Notes: a model not told the origin generated them from the letters alone. Counted from the first letter of the stretch, positions 8,756-20,344 are shown. The stretch is 64,000 nt of DNA from Limnohabitans sp. Bal53 (GCF_003063355.1 NZ_NESH01000004.1:124001-188000); one strand, 5' to 3'. Translations and numbers: made by a program.

Positions 8756-9667
8756 TCAGCCCTCGTGCGCTTTCATGGCCTTAGCCACTTCCAGCGACCC
8801 TTGCTCGGAGCCCGAGCGCGGCACCGTCTCGCCTAGGCGGTCTGTGACTTGCGCCATGGCAGCAAGCAGGCGCTCGTCGGTGTCCGGGCCAGTGCCCAGA
8901 TGCACACCCTGGGTCAGGGTGATGTGGGCCACCTCGAAGCTGCCGGCACCTGCACAAATGATGGTGCGGTTGGGTGCGTCTTCGCTGGCCATGACCAGCA
9001 TGGCAGGCACCACGGCACTGGGGTCCAGAGCTTGCAGCACGGCCTCGGGCATCAGGCCTTCGGTCATTCGGGTGGCGGCCGTGGGGGCCAGGCAGTTCAC
9101 GCGGATATGGTTCTTCTCGCCTTCGATCGACAAGGTTTGCATCAGACCCGCCAAGGCCATTTTGGCCGCGCCGTAATTGGCCTGGCCAAAGTTGCCGTAC
9201 AGGCCGCTCGATGACGTGGTCATGACGATGCGCCCGTAGTTTTGCGCCTGCATGTGAGGCCAGACGGCTTTGGTGCAATGCACCGCACCCATGACGTGCA
9301 CGTCCATCACCAGCTTGAAGTCAGCCAGTTCCATCTTGGCAAAACTCTTGTCGCGCAAAATGCCCGCGTTGTTGACCAAGATGTCCACCCGGCCCCAAGC
9401 GTCTACCGCCTGCTGGACCATGGCTTGGACGGCCTCAAAGTCTGTGACCGATGCGCCGTTGGCCATGGCTTGGCCGCCCGCTGCACGGATTTCGTCGACC
9501 ACGGCCTGCGCCGCCGACACCGAGCCGCCTACGCCGTGCACATCGCCACCCAGGTCGTTGACCAGTACTTTGGCCCCGCGTGCGGCCAGTGCCAAAGCGT
9601 GCTGCTTGCCCAAACCACCGCCTGCGCCTGTGACGATGGCCACGCGGCCTTTGAAATCGATGCTCAT
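8756..9667 (-). CDS. Short-chain dehydrogenase/reductase, multifunctional-enzyme-2 (beta-oxidation) type
   Basis: This NAD(P)-dependent oxidoreductase has about 303 residues. The glycine-rich cofactor loop GAGGGLGKQHA is near residue 14, the NNAG motif (ILVNNAGILRDKSF) near 96, and the catalytic Ser-Tyr-Lys set is visible as TSSSGLYGNFGQANYGAAK. The long loop with NDLGG and the RDKSF segment resemble the hydroxyacyl-CoA dehydrogenase domain of peroxisomal MFE-2, suggesting a 3-hydroxyacyl-CoA type substrate, though this is inference. ATG 9667 is chosen because AAGGAAAA sits just upstream; ATG 9685 is an alternative. It is transcribed alone. Confidence 0.87.
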   Translation of the reverse strand: MSIDFKGRVAIVTGAGGGLGKQHALALAARGAKVLVNDLGGDVHGVGGSVSAAQAVVDEIRAAGGQAMANGASVTDFEAVQAMVQQAVDAWGRVDILVNNAGILRDKSFAKMELADFKLVMDVHVMGAVHCTKAVWPHMQAQNYGRIVMTTSSSGLYGNFGQANYGAAKMALAGLMQTLSIEGEKNHIRVNCLAPTAATRMTEGLMPEAVLQALDPSAVVPAMLVMASEDAPNRTIICAGAGSFEVAHITLTQGVHLGTGPDTDERLLAAMAQVTDRLGETVPRSGSEQGSLEVAKAMKAHEG

Positions 9668-9800
9668 GTGTTTTCCTTGTGACATTGAATGACGGGGCTG
9701 ACTTGTTTCATCTGCTAATCTGGCCCCAATGACCCCGCAGCCTTCTGCATGAACTTTAAACCAGCCCCAAGGCCTGGCCTGTTACCCGATTGACATCCTC

Positions 9801-10679
9801 ATGGAACTGAACACCACCATCTTGACTGCCCCCCCCTTGGATGCCGCCACCGTGGTGATGCTGCGCGATGGCCCGAGCGGCTTGCAGGTGCTGCTGATGC
9901 GCAGGCATCAGGCTTCCAACGTGCTGGGTGGCGCTTATGTCTTTCCGGGCGGCAAACTCGACCCCGATGACCAGAATTCGGCCTGGCTGCAGCGTCTGAG
10001 CCAGGACAGTGCCACCTTGCACCAAAGGCTCAATGAGCCCGACATCCCGAGTGAACGCGCTGCAGGCTTGTTTGTGGCCGCCATGCGCGAAGCCTACGAA
10101 GAGTGCCGGGTGCTGCTGGGCTGCGCTTCGCACGCGCACACCAAGGCGCAGGCGCTGCTGCACGCCCTGCGCAGCGGCCAGAGTTGGCACGAGGCCTTTG
10201 CGGCGCAAGCCCTGGCCTTGCACACCGAACCCCTGCTGCCTTGGTGCCGCTGGATCACGCCTCGTCAGGCCTCTGTGACCAACAAGCGCTTTGACACGCG
10301 GTTTTTTGTCACCCAGGTGCCCGACGACCAACTGGCCGAGCACGACAATTTTGAGGCCACGGAAGCCCTCTGGATCCAACCGCGTGAGGCCCTTGTGCGC
10401 TACTGGGACCGCGAGATCGAGCTGGCCCCGCCCCAGATCATGAGCCTGGTGCACCTGAGCCGCCATCCGAATGCCCAAAGCGTGCTGACCGAGGCGCAAA
10501 GCCGCCGTCCCCCGGTCATCGAGCCCGAGCCTTTTGACCAAGACGGCATCCGCACCATCTGCTACCCGGGCGATCCGCGCCACCCGGTCAAGCAGGCAGC
10601 CTTTCCTGGCCCCAGTCGGTTGATGTTCAAAAACAAACGTTTTGAGCCCGATCTGGGCTTGGCCGCGTTGCTTGACTAA
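9801..10679 (+). CDS. Nudix hydrolase
   Basis: This 292-residue protein cleaves nucleoside-diphosphate-linked substrates in the cytoplasm. The Nudix fold is seen in VLGGAYVFPGGKLDPDD (about residues 46-62), and the Nudix helix in REAYEEC (about 96-102), with an unusually long insertion between the two halves of the box. That spacing and the overall size recall NUDT19/NUDT7-like acyl-CoA or CoA diphosphatases, which fits the neighbouring acyl-CoA-type SDR, but the substrate is not proven. The gene starts at ATG 9801 and faces away from the SDR gene. Confidence 0.85.
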   Translation: MELNTTILTAPPLDAATVVMLRDGPSGLQVLLMRRHQASNVLGGAYVFPGGKLDPDDQNSAWLQRLSQDSATLHQRLNEPDIPSERAAGLFVAAMREAYEECRVLLGCASHAHTKAQALLHALRSGQSWHEAFAAQALALHTEPLLPWCRWITPRQASVTNKRFDTRFFVTQVPDDQLAEHDNFEATEALWIQPREALVRYWDREIELAPPQIMSLVHLSRHPNAQSVLTEAQSRRPPVIEPEPFDQDGIRTICYPGDPRHPVKQAAFPGPSRLMFKNKRFEPDLGLAALLD

Positions 10680-10742
10680 AATATGCAGTTAACACGTTTC
10701 ATTTGTTTACGTGATTTTTGTATTCACTTGTAAACTCGTCCC

Positions 10743-11108
10743 ATGAGCCAAACACCTCAGCCGATCTATTTGTCCATTGAACGGGCCATTGAGTTCATTG
10801 GTGATGCCAATGGCGTGCTGTCCCTGCTCAAGACCTTGCAACAAACCCTCAGCGACGATTTGCCCCAACTGCAAGAGTTGCTCGACAAAGGAGAGGTTTA
10901 CGCCGCCAACCGCATCCTGCACCAGCTCAAGGGTTTTACGCCCGTGTTTTGTGTGGACAGCTTGGTGGAGCTGGTGGTCCAGGTCGAAGGCATGAGCAAG
11001 CATGCCGAGGCCAGTGAGCTGAGCACCGCCTACGCCCAACTGGCACCGCAACTGGAAGCTTTGCGCCAGGAAGTGATCGATCACCTGAGCAAGCACAGCC
11101 CAGCCTGA
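10743..11108 (+). CDS. Stand-alone histidine phosphotransfer (Hpt) domain protein
   Basis: This 121-residue four-helix protein contains the phospho-acceptor motif HQLKG (His at about residue 60) in NRILHQLKGFTPVF. Such proteins pass phosphoryl groups between receiver domains of hybrid kinases and response regulators. No kinase or receiver gene lies nearby, so its partners must be encoded elsewhere. Upstream, an AT-rich stretch (10681-10740) probably holds the promoter. A strong bidirectional terminator follows. Confidence 0.8.
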   Translation: MSQTPQPIYLSIERAIEFIGDANGVLSLLKTLQQTLSDDLPQLQELLDKGEVYAANRILHQLKGFTPVFCVDSLVELVVQVEGMSKHAEASELSTAYAQLAPQLEALRQEVIDHLSKHSPA

Positions 11109-11149
11109 CCCTTCCCACATTTACTCACCGGTCAGACAAGCCTGACCCC

Positions 11150-11183
11150 CAAAACAACGGGCCCCGAAGGGCCCGTTGTTTTG
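11150..11183. terminator. Bidirectional Rho-independent terminator between the Hpt gene and ettA
   Basis: A perfect 15-bp stem, CAAAACAACGGGCCC (11150-11164) against GGGCCCGTTGTTTTG (11169-11183), has a CGAA loop. A-tracts and T-tracts are built into the stem ends, so it can serve both convergent genes. Confidence 0.9.
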
Positions 11184-11197
11184 TGCACAGCAGCTGA

Positions 11198-12859
<1,662 letters not shown>

Positions 12860-12995
12860 GTGTAAACCTGAATAAAAAAGGCAGAGACCCATCACCCCAA
12901 GGGCGTCGGCTCCTCATCGCAGTCCTGCATGTGAGCGCAGCAGCAGCAAATGCAACCCGTCATTATCCCAGCTTGCCGGGCTGGGCATGAAAAAA

Positions 12996-14147
12996 TCAGA
13001 CTGTGCGCTCGCTCATCTTGCCCGATCGGCTGGAAAACTGCACAAAGCTGTCCAGTGCTTCGAGCTGCACTCGGGCGCTGCGCGAGCCATACACCTCGGC
13101 CCGTAGCCAGGCACATTCGGCATCCAGCGCAGTATCAGACGCCAAACTGCACCACCAGACTCGTGCCTCACCATCCCAGCGGTAGCCCCGGGCCTTGAGC
13201 TTGTCTTTGGTCTCAAAAGGCGCGCCCGTGGCCCGCAGTTTGTAACGGGTCTGACCCGCCCCGGCCAGCAGGCAGGTCAAGCCAGTCTGGCCGTTGGTCA
13301 GGGGCGAAGACAGCACCTGCAGCAGGGCATGGCAATCGACCTGCGCCCGGTGCGCGTCGTAAAACCAGCCGCGCTCGGATGCCAAAAACTCCAGCTTGGC
13401 CGAGCCGCTGCCCTCTTTCTTCCAGTCGATACCCTGAAAAGAACAACCCCAGGCCTTGCCCGCAAAGACCGGAAAACGCGCCTCGACAAAAGGCCGATCG
13501 AATCCGGCGTTGTGCGCCACAACCAAATCGGCCGCTTGCACCAAGGCGTTCACGGCCGCGTCGTCGATGCGTTGGCCTTGTACCATGCTGTCGTCGATGC
13601 CCGTGATTTCGGTGATTTGCGGCGGAATCGGCTTGCCCGGGTCTTCAAACGACTCATAGATGCTGACCGGCCCCACAGGCGCACCCGTGACCGCATCGAC
13701 CAACACCGACAACATGGCCAGCTCGATGATGCTTTCGCTTTTGCTGTCCAGTCCGGTGGTTTCGGTGTCCAGCACGATCACGCGCCGCGTGGCTTGCCCG
13801 TTCACAGCACCGTAGTCGTTGTGAGGCACCATGCGGCGCAAGACGCGAAAGTCTGGGTGCTGCGCCAGCGCCTGGGCCATGGCTTCGTGTTCGGTCATGG
13901 CATGCGGCCCCTCGGGCTGGGTGGGCAAGTTGCTGGCGGCCTGCGACGGCTTCAGGCTGGGCTCGGCGGGTGCTTCAGCCAAGGTGGGTGCGCCCCCCAC
14001 GGCGAGCGAGACAGGCACAGCGATGTGCAGGTCAGCGGCTGGGGGCGCCGCCACCGGCTTGGCCAGCCGAGGACGTACCGTCTTTTTGGGCTTGTCCACT
14101 CCGCCCGGCTCAAAGCCGAAAAAATTCATCTGATCACTTTTGTTCAT
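12996..14147 (-). CDS. DEDDh 3'-5' exonuclease (DNA polymerase III epsilon-like)
   Basis: This protein of 383 residues has a proline/alanine-rich N-terminal tail of about 110 residues, then a DEDDh exonuclease domain: motif I VLDTETTGLD (about 125-134), motif II VVAHNAGFDRPF (about 212-223), and the H-x4-D of motif III in AHRAQVDCHALL. The C-terminal 100 residues, with KLRATGAPFETKDKLKARGY, look like a second small domain of unknown role. It is not the replicative DnaQ by size and tail. It probably trims DNA or RNA ends in repair, which is inference. The start is ATG 14147. Confidence 0.82.
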   Translation of the reverse strand: MNKSDQMNFFGFEPGGVDKPKKTVRPRLAKPVAAPPAADLHIAVPVSLAVGGAPTLAEAPAEPSLKPSQAASNLPTQPEGPHAMTEHEAMAQALAQHPDFRVLRRMVPHNDYGAVNGQATRRVIVLDTETTGLDSKSESIIELAMLSVLVDAVTGAPVGPVSIYESFEDPGKPIPPQITEITGIDDSMVQGQRIDDAAVNALVQAADLVVAHNAGFDRPFVEARFPVFAGKAWGCSFQGIDWKKEGSGSAKLEFLASERGWFYDAHRAQVDCHALLQVLSSPLTNGQTGLTCLLAGAGQTRYKLRATGAPFETKDKLKARGYRWDGEARVWWCSLASDTALDAECAWLRAEVYGSRSARVQLEALDSFVQFSSRSGKMSERTV

Positions 14148-14225
14148 AGGCGAGATTAAACCGCTACTTCGGGCACATCAAAGCCCAAGCAAGACCTATC
14201 AGAGGAGAATTTGAGCGCTCGCACC

Positions 14226-15233
14226 TCAGTCCAGCTTGATCCCCAAATCCACCGCCAACATGATCCACACGGGCACTTCGGCTTCCCAGTCTTTGCGGGT
14301 GTCGGCCAAATTTTTGGGTTTGTTGGGAATGGCGAAGGTTTCGCGCAGCTTGGCGGCGCGTTCGGTGTTGGACCAGGCCACGGCTTCATCGGCCATGCGT
14401 TTGAGCACGGCTTCGGGCGTGCCCGCTGGGGCCACCAGCGGCAGACCGCCCTCGAGGGTGACCAGTTTTTCGGTGTTGCCTTGCTCGGTGAGGGTGGGCA
14501 CATCGGGCAATTTGGGTGATCGGTAGCTGCCCGTCACGCCAATGGCGCGCACGCCCCGGGTGGACACGGCATTGAAGGCCTGAAAACTGCCCACAGCGAT
14601 TTGCAACTGGCCCGAGGCCACATCGAGCCACATGGGCGCTTCGCCCCGGTAGTGCACCGACTGGATTTGGGTGCCCTGCTGGCGGTTGGTCTGGTCGGCC
14701 ACCATGTGCGGGTAAGAGCCTGGGGCATACGTGCCCATGGAGGTGTTGTTCTTTTTGGCCCAGGCCACGAACTCGGCCATGTTTTTGGCGGGGATCTTGT
14801 CGTTGATGCCCACCACCAGAGGCCCCGAAGGGAACACGGTCACGGGGGTGAGGTCTTTGTCCAGGTTGTAAGGCAGCTTGGAGTAAAGAATGCGGTTTTG
14901 CCAAAAGGTGCCTGAGGTGCTCATGACAAAGGTGTAGCCGTCCGCTGGCGACTTGGCCACGGCGTCGATGCCGATGATGGCACCCGCGCCGGGTTTGTTT
15001 TCAATGACGACGGGGACGCCCAATCGGGTGCTCAGGTAGTCACCATAGTTGCGCGCATAGGCGTCGGTCAGGCCTCCGGGCGGAAAGGCCACCACGATCT
15101 TGATGGGCTTGGCTGGCCACGGTGCGGCTTGGGCTTGGGCCTGACCCACCACAACCATGCCGCTCAGGCTGGCGGTCAGGACGGTGGTGGCCAACAAAAA
15201 TTGGCGGCGTGGTGTTTTGGATGGTTGTGTCAT
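14226..15233 (-). CDS. Bug-family tripartite tricarboxylate transporter substrate-binding protein
   Basis: This periplasmic solute-binding protein has 335 residues. The N-terminus SRRQFLLATTVLTASLSG is a signal peptide with a twin-arginine-like start. The mature part opens with the Bug hallmark WPAKPIKIVVAFPPGG. Bug proteins bind small carboxylates and are very numerous in Burkholderiales, often without a neighbouring membrane component, as is the case here. ATG 15233 is chosen because AGGGAGA lies six bases upstream; longer in-frame extensions lack this and the signal peptide. The ligand is unknown. Confidence 0.88.
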   Translation of the reverse strand: MTQPSKTPRRQFLLATTVLTASLSGMVVVGQAQAQAAPWPAKPIKIVVAFPPGGLTDAYARNYGDYLSTRLGVPVVIENKPGAGAIIGIDAVAKSPADGYTFVMSTSGTFWQNRILYSKLPYNLDKDLTPVTVFPSGPLVVGINDKIPAKNMAEFVAWAKKNNTSMGTYAPGSYPHMVADQTNRQQGTQIQSVHYRGEAPMWLDVASGQLQIAVGSFQAFNAVSTRGVRAIGVTGSYRSPKLPDVPTLTEQGNTEKLVTLEGGLPLVAPAGTPEAVLKRMADEAVAWSNTERAAKLRETFAIPNKPKNLADTRKDWEAEVPVWIMLAVDLGIKLD

Positions 15234-15568
15234 GGGCTGTCTCCCTGGGGTTGTTGTGCGACTTTGAGGGCTCAATCTAGGGCCGCTGCGGTCGGGGTTG
15301 AATTGGGGTTTGAACCCATGACGCACAAGCGACAACGACCACACCGGGACCACATAAAAGGCCTCATGCGCGCTTTGTGCGACAATGCAAACCGCTGAGG
15401 CCTCCAGTTGCCCCAGCATCAGCACTTCTGCTGGGGCCTGACCCAGGCAACGCTCAAAACAAGCGCCTGCGGTTTCCATGCCCACCTTAAGACTTGTCGA
15501 CCCACACTGGTCACTGCCAACAGCAGTTGATTGAGTCGACACCCAGCGCCGGACATGGCGCTCCGAAA
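15234..15568. promoter_or_regulatory. Divergent promoter region with a stem-loop in the rhlE leader
   Basis: This stretch of about 335 bp separates the Bug-family gene from rhlE. It contains no convincing gene. A clean hairpin, GCCCCAGCA (15410-15418) / TGCTGGGGC (15429-15437) with a 10-nt loop, lies about 130 nt before the rhlE start and would sit in its leader RNA. RNA-helicase genes of this type are often controlled through leader structure, but that is inference here. No strong ribosome site precedes ATG 15569. Confidence 0.5.
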
Positions 15569-17410
15569 ATGAACTTTGAAGAATTGAACCTGGCCCCGGC
15601 CATCATGCAAGCTGTGCGCGAGCTCGGCTACGAAACCCCAACGCCCATCCAGGCCCAAGCCATTCCCGCCGTCTTGGCCGGACAAGACTTGTTGGCCGGT
15701 GCGCAAACCGGCACTGGAAAAACCGCCGCCTTCACGCTGCCCATGCTGCACAAGCTGAGCCTGAGTGAGCCTGGCAAAAACCGCTTTGGCGGCAAAGCCA
15801 TCCGCGCCTTGGTGCTCACGCCGACGCGCGAATTGGCCGCTCAGGTCGAAGAGTCGGTGCGCGACTACGGCAAATACCTCAAGCTCGACTCCACCGTGAT
15901 CTTCGGTGGCGTGGGCATGAACCCACAAATCAGCAAGGTCAAAAAAGGCGTGGACATTTTGGTCGCCACGCCGGGCCGTCTGTTGGATCTGCAGGGCCAG
16001 GGTTTCCTGGACTTGTCCACTGTTGAGATGCTGGTGCTCGACGAAGCCGACCGCATGCTGGACATGGGCTTCATTCACGACGTGAAAAAAGTTCTGGCCT
16101 TGGTGCCCAAAGAAAAGCAGAGTTTGCTGTTCTCGGCCACCTTCAGCGACGAGATCCGCGAGTTGGCGGGCAACCTGCTCAAAAACCCCCAGAGCATCCA
16201 GGTCACGCCCAGCAACACCACGGTGCAGCGCATCACCCAGGTGATCCACCCCGTGGGCCGCAGCAAGAAAAAAGACGTGTTGTTGCACATCATCCAGAAG
16301 CACGACTGGAGCCAGGTGCTGGTGTTCACCCGCACCAAATTTGGCGCCAACAATGTGGCCGACTTCCTGACCAAAAACGGCGTGAAGGCCATGGCCCTGC
16401 ACGGCAACAAGAGCCAGACCGCCCGCACGCAAGCGCTGGCCGGTTTCAAGAGCGGCGAGATCCGCGCTTTGGTGGCCACCGACATTGCGGCGCGCGGCAT
16501 CGACATCGAAGACTTGCCACACGTCGTGAACTTTGAAATCCCGAACGTGTCGGAAGACTACGTGCACCGCATTGGCCGCACAGGCCGTGCGGGCGCCAGC
16601 GGCGAGGCCGTGAGCTTGGTCTGTTTGGACGAAGAAGGCTTCATGATGGACATCGAGCGCTTCACCAAGCAAGAAATTCCAGTCCAGTTGCTCGAAGGCT
16701 TTGGCCCAGAGCAAGGCGAAGTGGCCGAGCCCATCGCCATGGGTCGCCAGACTTTGTGGGGCGGCGCAGGCAAGCCCCCGAGCCGCGATGTGATGGCCGC
16801 AGCTGCCAAGGCCGCACGCCAGGACATGATGCAACGCATTCGCGACAACAAAGTCGCGGTCGGCGGTGGCAGTGGTGGCCAACGCCAACCTCGCGCCGAA
16901 GGTCAGGGCCAGCCCCGTCCGTCGCGCAACGCTCCGCCACCATCACGCCGCAACGGCCCACAAGGCGCACCGCGTTTTGAAGGCCAGGGCGATGGTCGCC
17001 GCGAAGGTGGCCGTGACGGCAACCGCGAAGGTGGTCGTGGCCAGGAGCAGCGTGGCGATCCGCGCTTTGACAACCGGGGTGACGGCCAAGGCCGTCCCGC
17101 ACCACGCGGCCCACGCCCTGAAGGCCGTGGCCCGGCCCGTGGCGGTCAAGGTGGTGGTCAAGACCGTCGCCGTGATGATGGTGACGAATTGCCACGCCAC
17201 ATCGACCCTCTCAAAACCACACAGTTTGCGCGTCTGGATTTGCCCAACCGCAAGCCCGTGCGCACCAGCGGTCAGCCCGACCCGACCCGCACCAGCATCG
17301 ACAGTTTGGCCAGCAGTGGCCGCCGTCATGGCGGAGGCGGCGGTGGTGGTGGCTACGGCGGCGGCAACCGTGGTGGCAACGGCGGCGGAGGCCGAGGCTT
17401 CGGTCGCTGA
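15569..17410 (+). CDS. rhlE: DEAD-box ATP-dependent RNA helicase, RhlE type
   Basis: This cytoplasmic RNA helicase of 613 residues remodels ribosomal and messenger RNA. Core motifs are in order: the Q motif region [16 protein letters not shown], Walker [15 protein letters not shown], the DEAD box [16 protein letters not shown] ([11 protein letters not shown]), and the C-terminal RecA motifs [11 protein letters not shown] and [10 protein letters not shown]. From about residue 455 a long Gly/Arg/Pro-rich tail (repeats such as REGGRDG and a terminal [10 protein letters not shown] run) should bind RNA and may promote condensates. The start [10 protein letters not shown] matches the family; the frame extends upstream to 15494 but that part is not helicase-like. 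Confidence 0.9.
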   Translation: MNFEELNLAPAIMQAVRELGYETPTPIQAQAIPAVLAGQDLLAGAQTGTGKTAAFTLPMLHKLSLSEPGKNRFGGKAIRALVLTPTRELAAQVEESVRDYGKYLKLDSTVIFGGVGMNPQISKVKKGVDILVATPGRLLDLQGQGFLDLSTVEMLVLDEADRMLDMGFIHDVKKVLALVPKEKQSLLFSATFSDEIRELAGNLLKNPQSIQVTPSNTTVQRITQVIHPVGRSKKKDVLLHIIQKHDWSQVLVFTRTKFGANNVADFLTKNGVKAMALHGNKSQTARTQALAGFKSGEIRALVATDIAARGIDIEDLPHVVNFEIPNVSEDYVHRIGRTGRAGASGEAVSLVCLDEEGFMMDIERFTKQEIPVQLLEGFGPEQGEVAEPIAMGRQTLWGGAGKPPSRDVMAAAAKAARQDMMQRIRDNKVAVGGGSGGQRQPRAEGQGQPRPSRNAPPPSRRNGPQGAPRFEGQGDGRREGGRDGNREGGRGQEQRGDPRFDNRGDGQGRPAPRGPRPEGRGPARGGQGGGQDRRRDDGDELPRHIDPLKTTQFARLDLPNRKPVRTSGQPDPTRTSIDSLASSGRRHGGGGGGGGYGGGNRGGNGGGGRGFGR

Positions 17411-17427
17411 TCAGCTTCAGTTGAATG

Positions 17428-17457
17428 GCCTTTGAGCTTGGGCTCAAAGGCTTTTTT
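17428..17457 (+). terminator. Rho-independent terminator of rhlE
   Basis: The stem GCCTTTGAGC (17428-17437) / GCTCAAAGGC (17442-17451) has a TTGG loop and is followed by six T. Confidence 0.92.
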
Positions 17458-17637
17458 CATGGGCCCGCTGGCATCTCTGTTCAGGTCATCTCTTGCGACC
17501 TCGAACCCCCTGCGGTCATTGGAATGGACCGTTGGGGTCTAACCCGCAGGCCTTAGGACTTCATTACTGCGGACGCATGAACTGAAGTCTGTCCAAAGCG
17601 CTGACGCCAGACAAGCGCACATGTTTTGAAGATTGTC

Positions 17638-18552
17638 TCAGCGCAAGAAGTTTTCCAGCAGCGCTGCCAACGCTTGTGGTTGGTCGTGCTGCAGCATGTG
17701 TCCAGCATCCTGGATCGTGGCGGTTTCCAATTGAGGAACCGACTTCAATCGCTCGTGAAACTCGGCCAGCGTGTATTTGCCCTTCCACCACTGGCTAAGC
17801 GAGTCGTCCGAGGCTTCCACCACCAGCACGGGAGCGCGGATGCGGCGGTACATGGCCAGCGCTTCTTCAACATGGAAGAGGTAAGGGTTGATCACTTTGT
17901 GGGCCGAGTCGCCCAGAATGCGCCACTGGCCATCGGGGCCTGGTTGCGCCCAGTGTTGGGCCAGCCAGTCGGCTTTGTCCTGGCTCAGGCGGGCGTTGGT
18001 CTTCATCAGGCGGGCCGCCACACCAGCGGCGTCGGGGTAGGGCTTGAGCGTGTTGTCGCCCGCGCGTTGTGCTTTGAGCTCATCGAGCCACTGGGCCATC
18101 CGGGTGGGGGCTTGGGCAGGCTGGGTGGGGGCCATGCCAAAGCCTTCAAGATTGACCAGTCGGCGGATGCGCTCGGGGCGGGTTCCCGCGTACATCATGA
18201 CCACGTTGCCGCCCATGCTGTGGCCGACCAGGTCAATCGCTTGGCCGGGGTAGAGCGCGTCGAGCAGGGCGTCCAGATCGGCCAGGTAATCGGGAAACCA
18301 GTAGCTGTCGGTGGGTGGGGTCTCGGTCAGTCCATAGCCGCGCCAGTCCATGGCGATGATGGGGCGCTGGCTGACAAAAGCCTCGCTGAAGGCGTCGACC
18401 ATGAACTGGTACGAGGCGGCCACGTCCATCCAACCGTGGGCCAAAACCAGGGGGGTGGCACCAGCTTGGGCGCTGCCCCAATGGCGGACGTGGAAGCGGC
18501 AGCCGCGCAGCGGCACCCATTGGCTTTGTGATTCGCGTTGAACTTGGTACAT
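17638..18552 (-). CDS. Alpha/beta hydrolase
   Basis: This hydrolase has about 304 residues. The oxyanion region VLAHGWMDV (about 35-43), the nucleophile elbow LVGHSMGGN with its Ser, and the C-terminal His in DAGHMLQHDQP are all present, so it should be active. The substrate is not predictable; esterase or lactonase activity on acyl compounds would suit the divergent acyl-CoA synthetase gene. ATG 18552 (MYQVQRES) is chosen because GATCGAAAGT precedes it; ATGs at 18564 and 18576 are possible but would overlap the neighbouring leader or start. Confidence 0.82.
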   Translation of the reverse strand: MYQVQRESQSQWVPLRGCRFHVRHWGSAQAGATPLVLAHGWMDVAASYQFMVDAFSEAFVSQRPIIAMDWRGYGLTETPPTDSYWFPDYLADLDALLDALYPGQAIDLVGHSMGGNVVMMYAGTRPERIRRLVNLEGFGMAPTQPAQAPTRMAQWLDELKAQRAGDNTLKPYPDAAGVAARLMKTNARLSQDKADWLAQHWAQPGPDGQWRILGDSAHKVINPYLFHVEEALAMYRRIRAPVLVVEASDDSLSQWWKGKYTLAEFHERLKSVPQLETATIQDAGHMLQHDQPQALAALLENFLR

Positions 18553-18574
18553 ACTTTCGATCATAAGGAGACTC

Positions 18575-20344
18575 ATGATGAGCGTCAGTCGCAACCCGGA
18601 CCGCCAGGCCCCCAAACCAGCTCAAGGCACTGCCGATCGTTATCCCGCTATCCACCAGGGCTTTGGCTGGAAAGTGCCCAAACGCTTCAACATGGCGCAG
18701 GCTTGCTGCGGGCAATGGGCTGCGCAGCCGTCGACGGCGCGCCGGACGGCCATCCGGGAACATGTGTTGGGCCATGGTCTGGGCCAGAGCTGGACATTCG
18801 GCCAACTGCAAACTGCCGCCAACCGCTTAAGCCGCGTGCTGCAGGGCCTGGGCGTGCAGCGCGGCGACCGGGTGGCGATTGTGTTGCCCCAGCGTTTTGA
18901 AACCGCCGTGGCCTACATGGCGGTGCTGCAAATGGGCGCGGTGGCCATGCCGCTGTCCATGCTGTTTGGCCCCGAGGCACTGTCTTTTCGCATCAATGAC
19001 AGCCAGGCCCGTGTGGCGGTGTGTGACGAATCCACCGTGCAGGCTTTGCAGCAAGCGCGGCCCGTCTGCCCCGGTTTTTTAACCCTGATCGGGGTGGGAC
19101 AGGCGGGGGCGATGGCCGATGTGGATTACGCGCAGGCTGTGTCGAGTCATGCTGGGTCGTTCAAGGCCGTGAGCACCCTGGCCGAAGACCCGGCGGTGTT
19201 GATCTACACCAGCGGCACCACCGGCAACCCCAAGGGCGCGCTCATCCCGCACCGGGCACTGATCGGCAACCTGACGGGTTTTGTCTGTAGCCAAAATTGG
19301 TTTGGCTTTGATCCCTTCAAGCCTGCGCAAGCCTCCAAAGCGGTGTTCTGGTCACCGGCCGACTGGGCCTGGACCGGAGGCTTGATGGACGCTTTGCTCC
19401 CCAGCCTGTACTTTGGGCGGCCCATCGTGGCCTTCAACGGTCGCTTTTCGCCCGAGACGGCTTTTGAGATTTTGCAAAGCCATGCGGTCACGCACACGTT
19501 TTTGTTCCCCACCGCGCTCAAAGCCATGATGAAGGCGGTGCCCGATGTGAAAGCCCGCTACCGCCTGAAGCTGCAAGCCATGATGAGTGCGGGCGAAGCG
19601 GTGGGTGACGCGGTGTTTGCCTATGTCCAGCAGCAGATGGGCGTGACGGTGAACGAGATGTTTGGCCAGACCGAGATCAATTACGTGGTGGGCAATTGCA
19701 CGCGACTTTGGCCCGCCAAACCGGGCAGCATGGGCAAGGGCTACCCGGGCCACCAAGTCGCGGTCATCGACGAAGCAGGCCGGTTGTGTCCACCCGGCAC
19801 GCCGGGCGAGGTGGCCGTGAACCGCTTTGATGTGCACGGCCAGCCCGACCCGGTGTTCTTCTTGGGCTACTGGAACAACGACAAAGCCACGAAGGCCAAA
19901 TACACAGGCGACTGGTGCCGCACAGGTGATGTGGCCGTCTGCGACGAGGACGGTTACCTTTGGTACCAAGGGCGCACCGACGACATGTTCAAAGCAGCGG
20001 GCTACCGCATTGGACCTGGCGAGATTGAAAACTGCCTGGTCAAACACCCAGCCGTGCAGAACGCGGCCGTGGTGCCCAAGCCCGACGCCGACCGGGGTGC
20101 GGTGGTCAAGGCGTATGTGGTGCTGTCGCCCGACTGGCATGCCCGCCGGCCTTCGGGTGTGCAGCAAGCTGACTTTGACGACGCGGTGCGCCGCGATCTG
20201 CAGGCCCATGTGAAGGGTTTGTTGGCCCCTTACGAATACCCCAAAGAGATCGAATTCATTGACCAACTGCCCATGACCACCACGGGCAAGGTACAGCGCC
20301 GGGTGCTGCGCTTGCAGGAAGAAGCCAGGGCCCAAGCTGTTTGA
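18575..20344 (+). CDS. AMP-dependent acyl-CoA synthetase
   Basis: This ligase of 589 residues activates a carboxylic acid as acyl-AMP and transfers it to CoA. The ATP/AMP signature LIYTSGTTGNPKGALIPH (about 209-226), GEAVGDAVFAYVQ and the C-terminal YRIGPGEIENCLVKHPAV and GKVQRR (catalytic Lys, TTGKVQ) are all visible. The sequence suggests a medium- or short-chain (AcsM/PrpE-like) acid substrate. AAGGAG lies six bases before ATG 18575, so this start is firm. The divergent hydrolase shares the promoter region. Confidence 0.88.
   Translation: MMSVSRNPDRQAPKPAQGTADRYPAIHQGFGWKVPKRFNMAQACCGQWAAQPSTARRTAIREHVLGHGLGQSWTFGQLQTAANRLSRVLQGLGVQRGDRVAIVLPQRFETAVAYMAVLQMGAVAMPLSMLFGPEALSFRINDSQARVAVCDESTVQALQQARPVCPGFLTLIGVGQAGAMADVDYAQAVSSHAGSFKAVSTLAEDPAVLIYTSGTTGNPKGALIPHRALIGNLTGFVCSQNWFGFDPFKPAQASKAVFWSPADWAWTGGLMDALLPSLYFGRPIVAFNGRFSPETAFEILQSHAVTHTFLFPTALKAMMKAVPDVKARYRLKLQAMMSAGEAVGDAVFAYVQQQMGVTVNEMFGQTEINYVVGNCTRLWPAKPGSMGKGYPGHQVAVIDEAGRLCPPGTPGEVAVNRFDVHGQPDPVFFLGYWNNDKATKAKYTGDWCRTGDVAVCDEDGYLWYQGRTDDMFKAAGYRIGPGEIENCLVKHPAVQNAAVVPKPDADRGAVVKAYVVLSPDWHARRPSGVQQADFDDAVRRDLQAHVKGLLAPYEYPKEIEFIDQLPMTTTGKVQRRVLRLQEEARAQAV

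Noticed and set aside
15419-16888. Long open frame of 489 codons opposite rhlE
   Set aside because: His- and Val-rich translation without domains, typical of the shadow of a high-GC gene; rhlE on the other strand is unambiguous.
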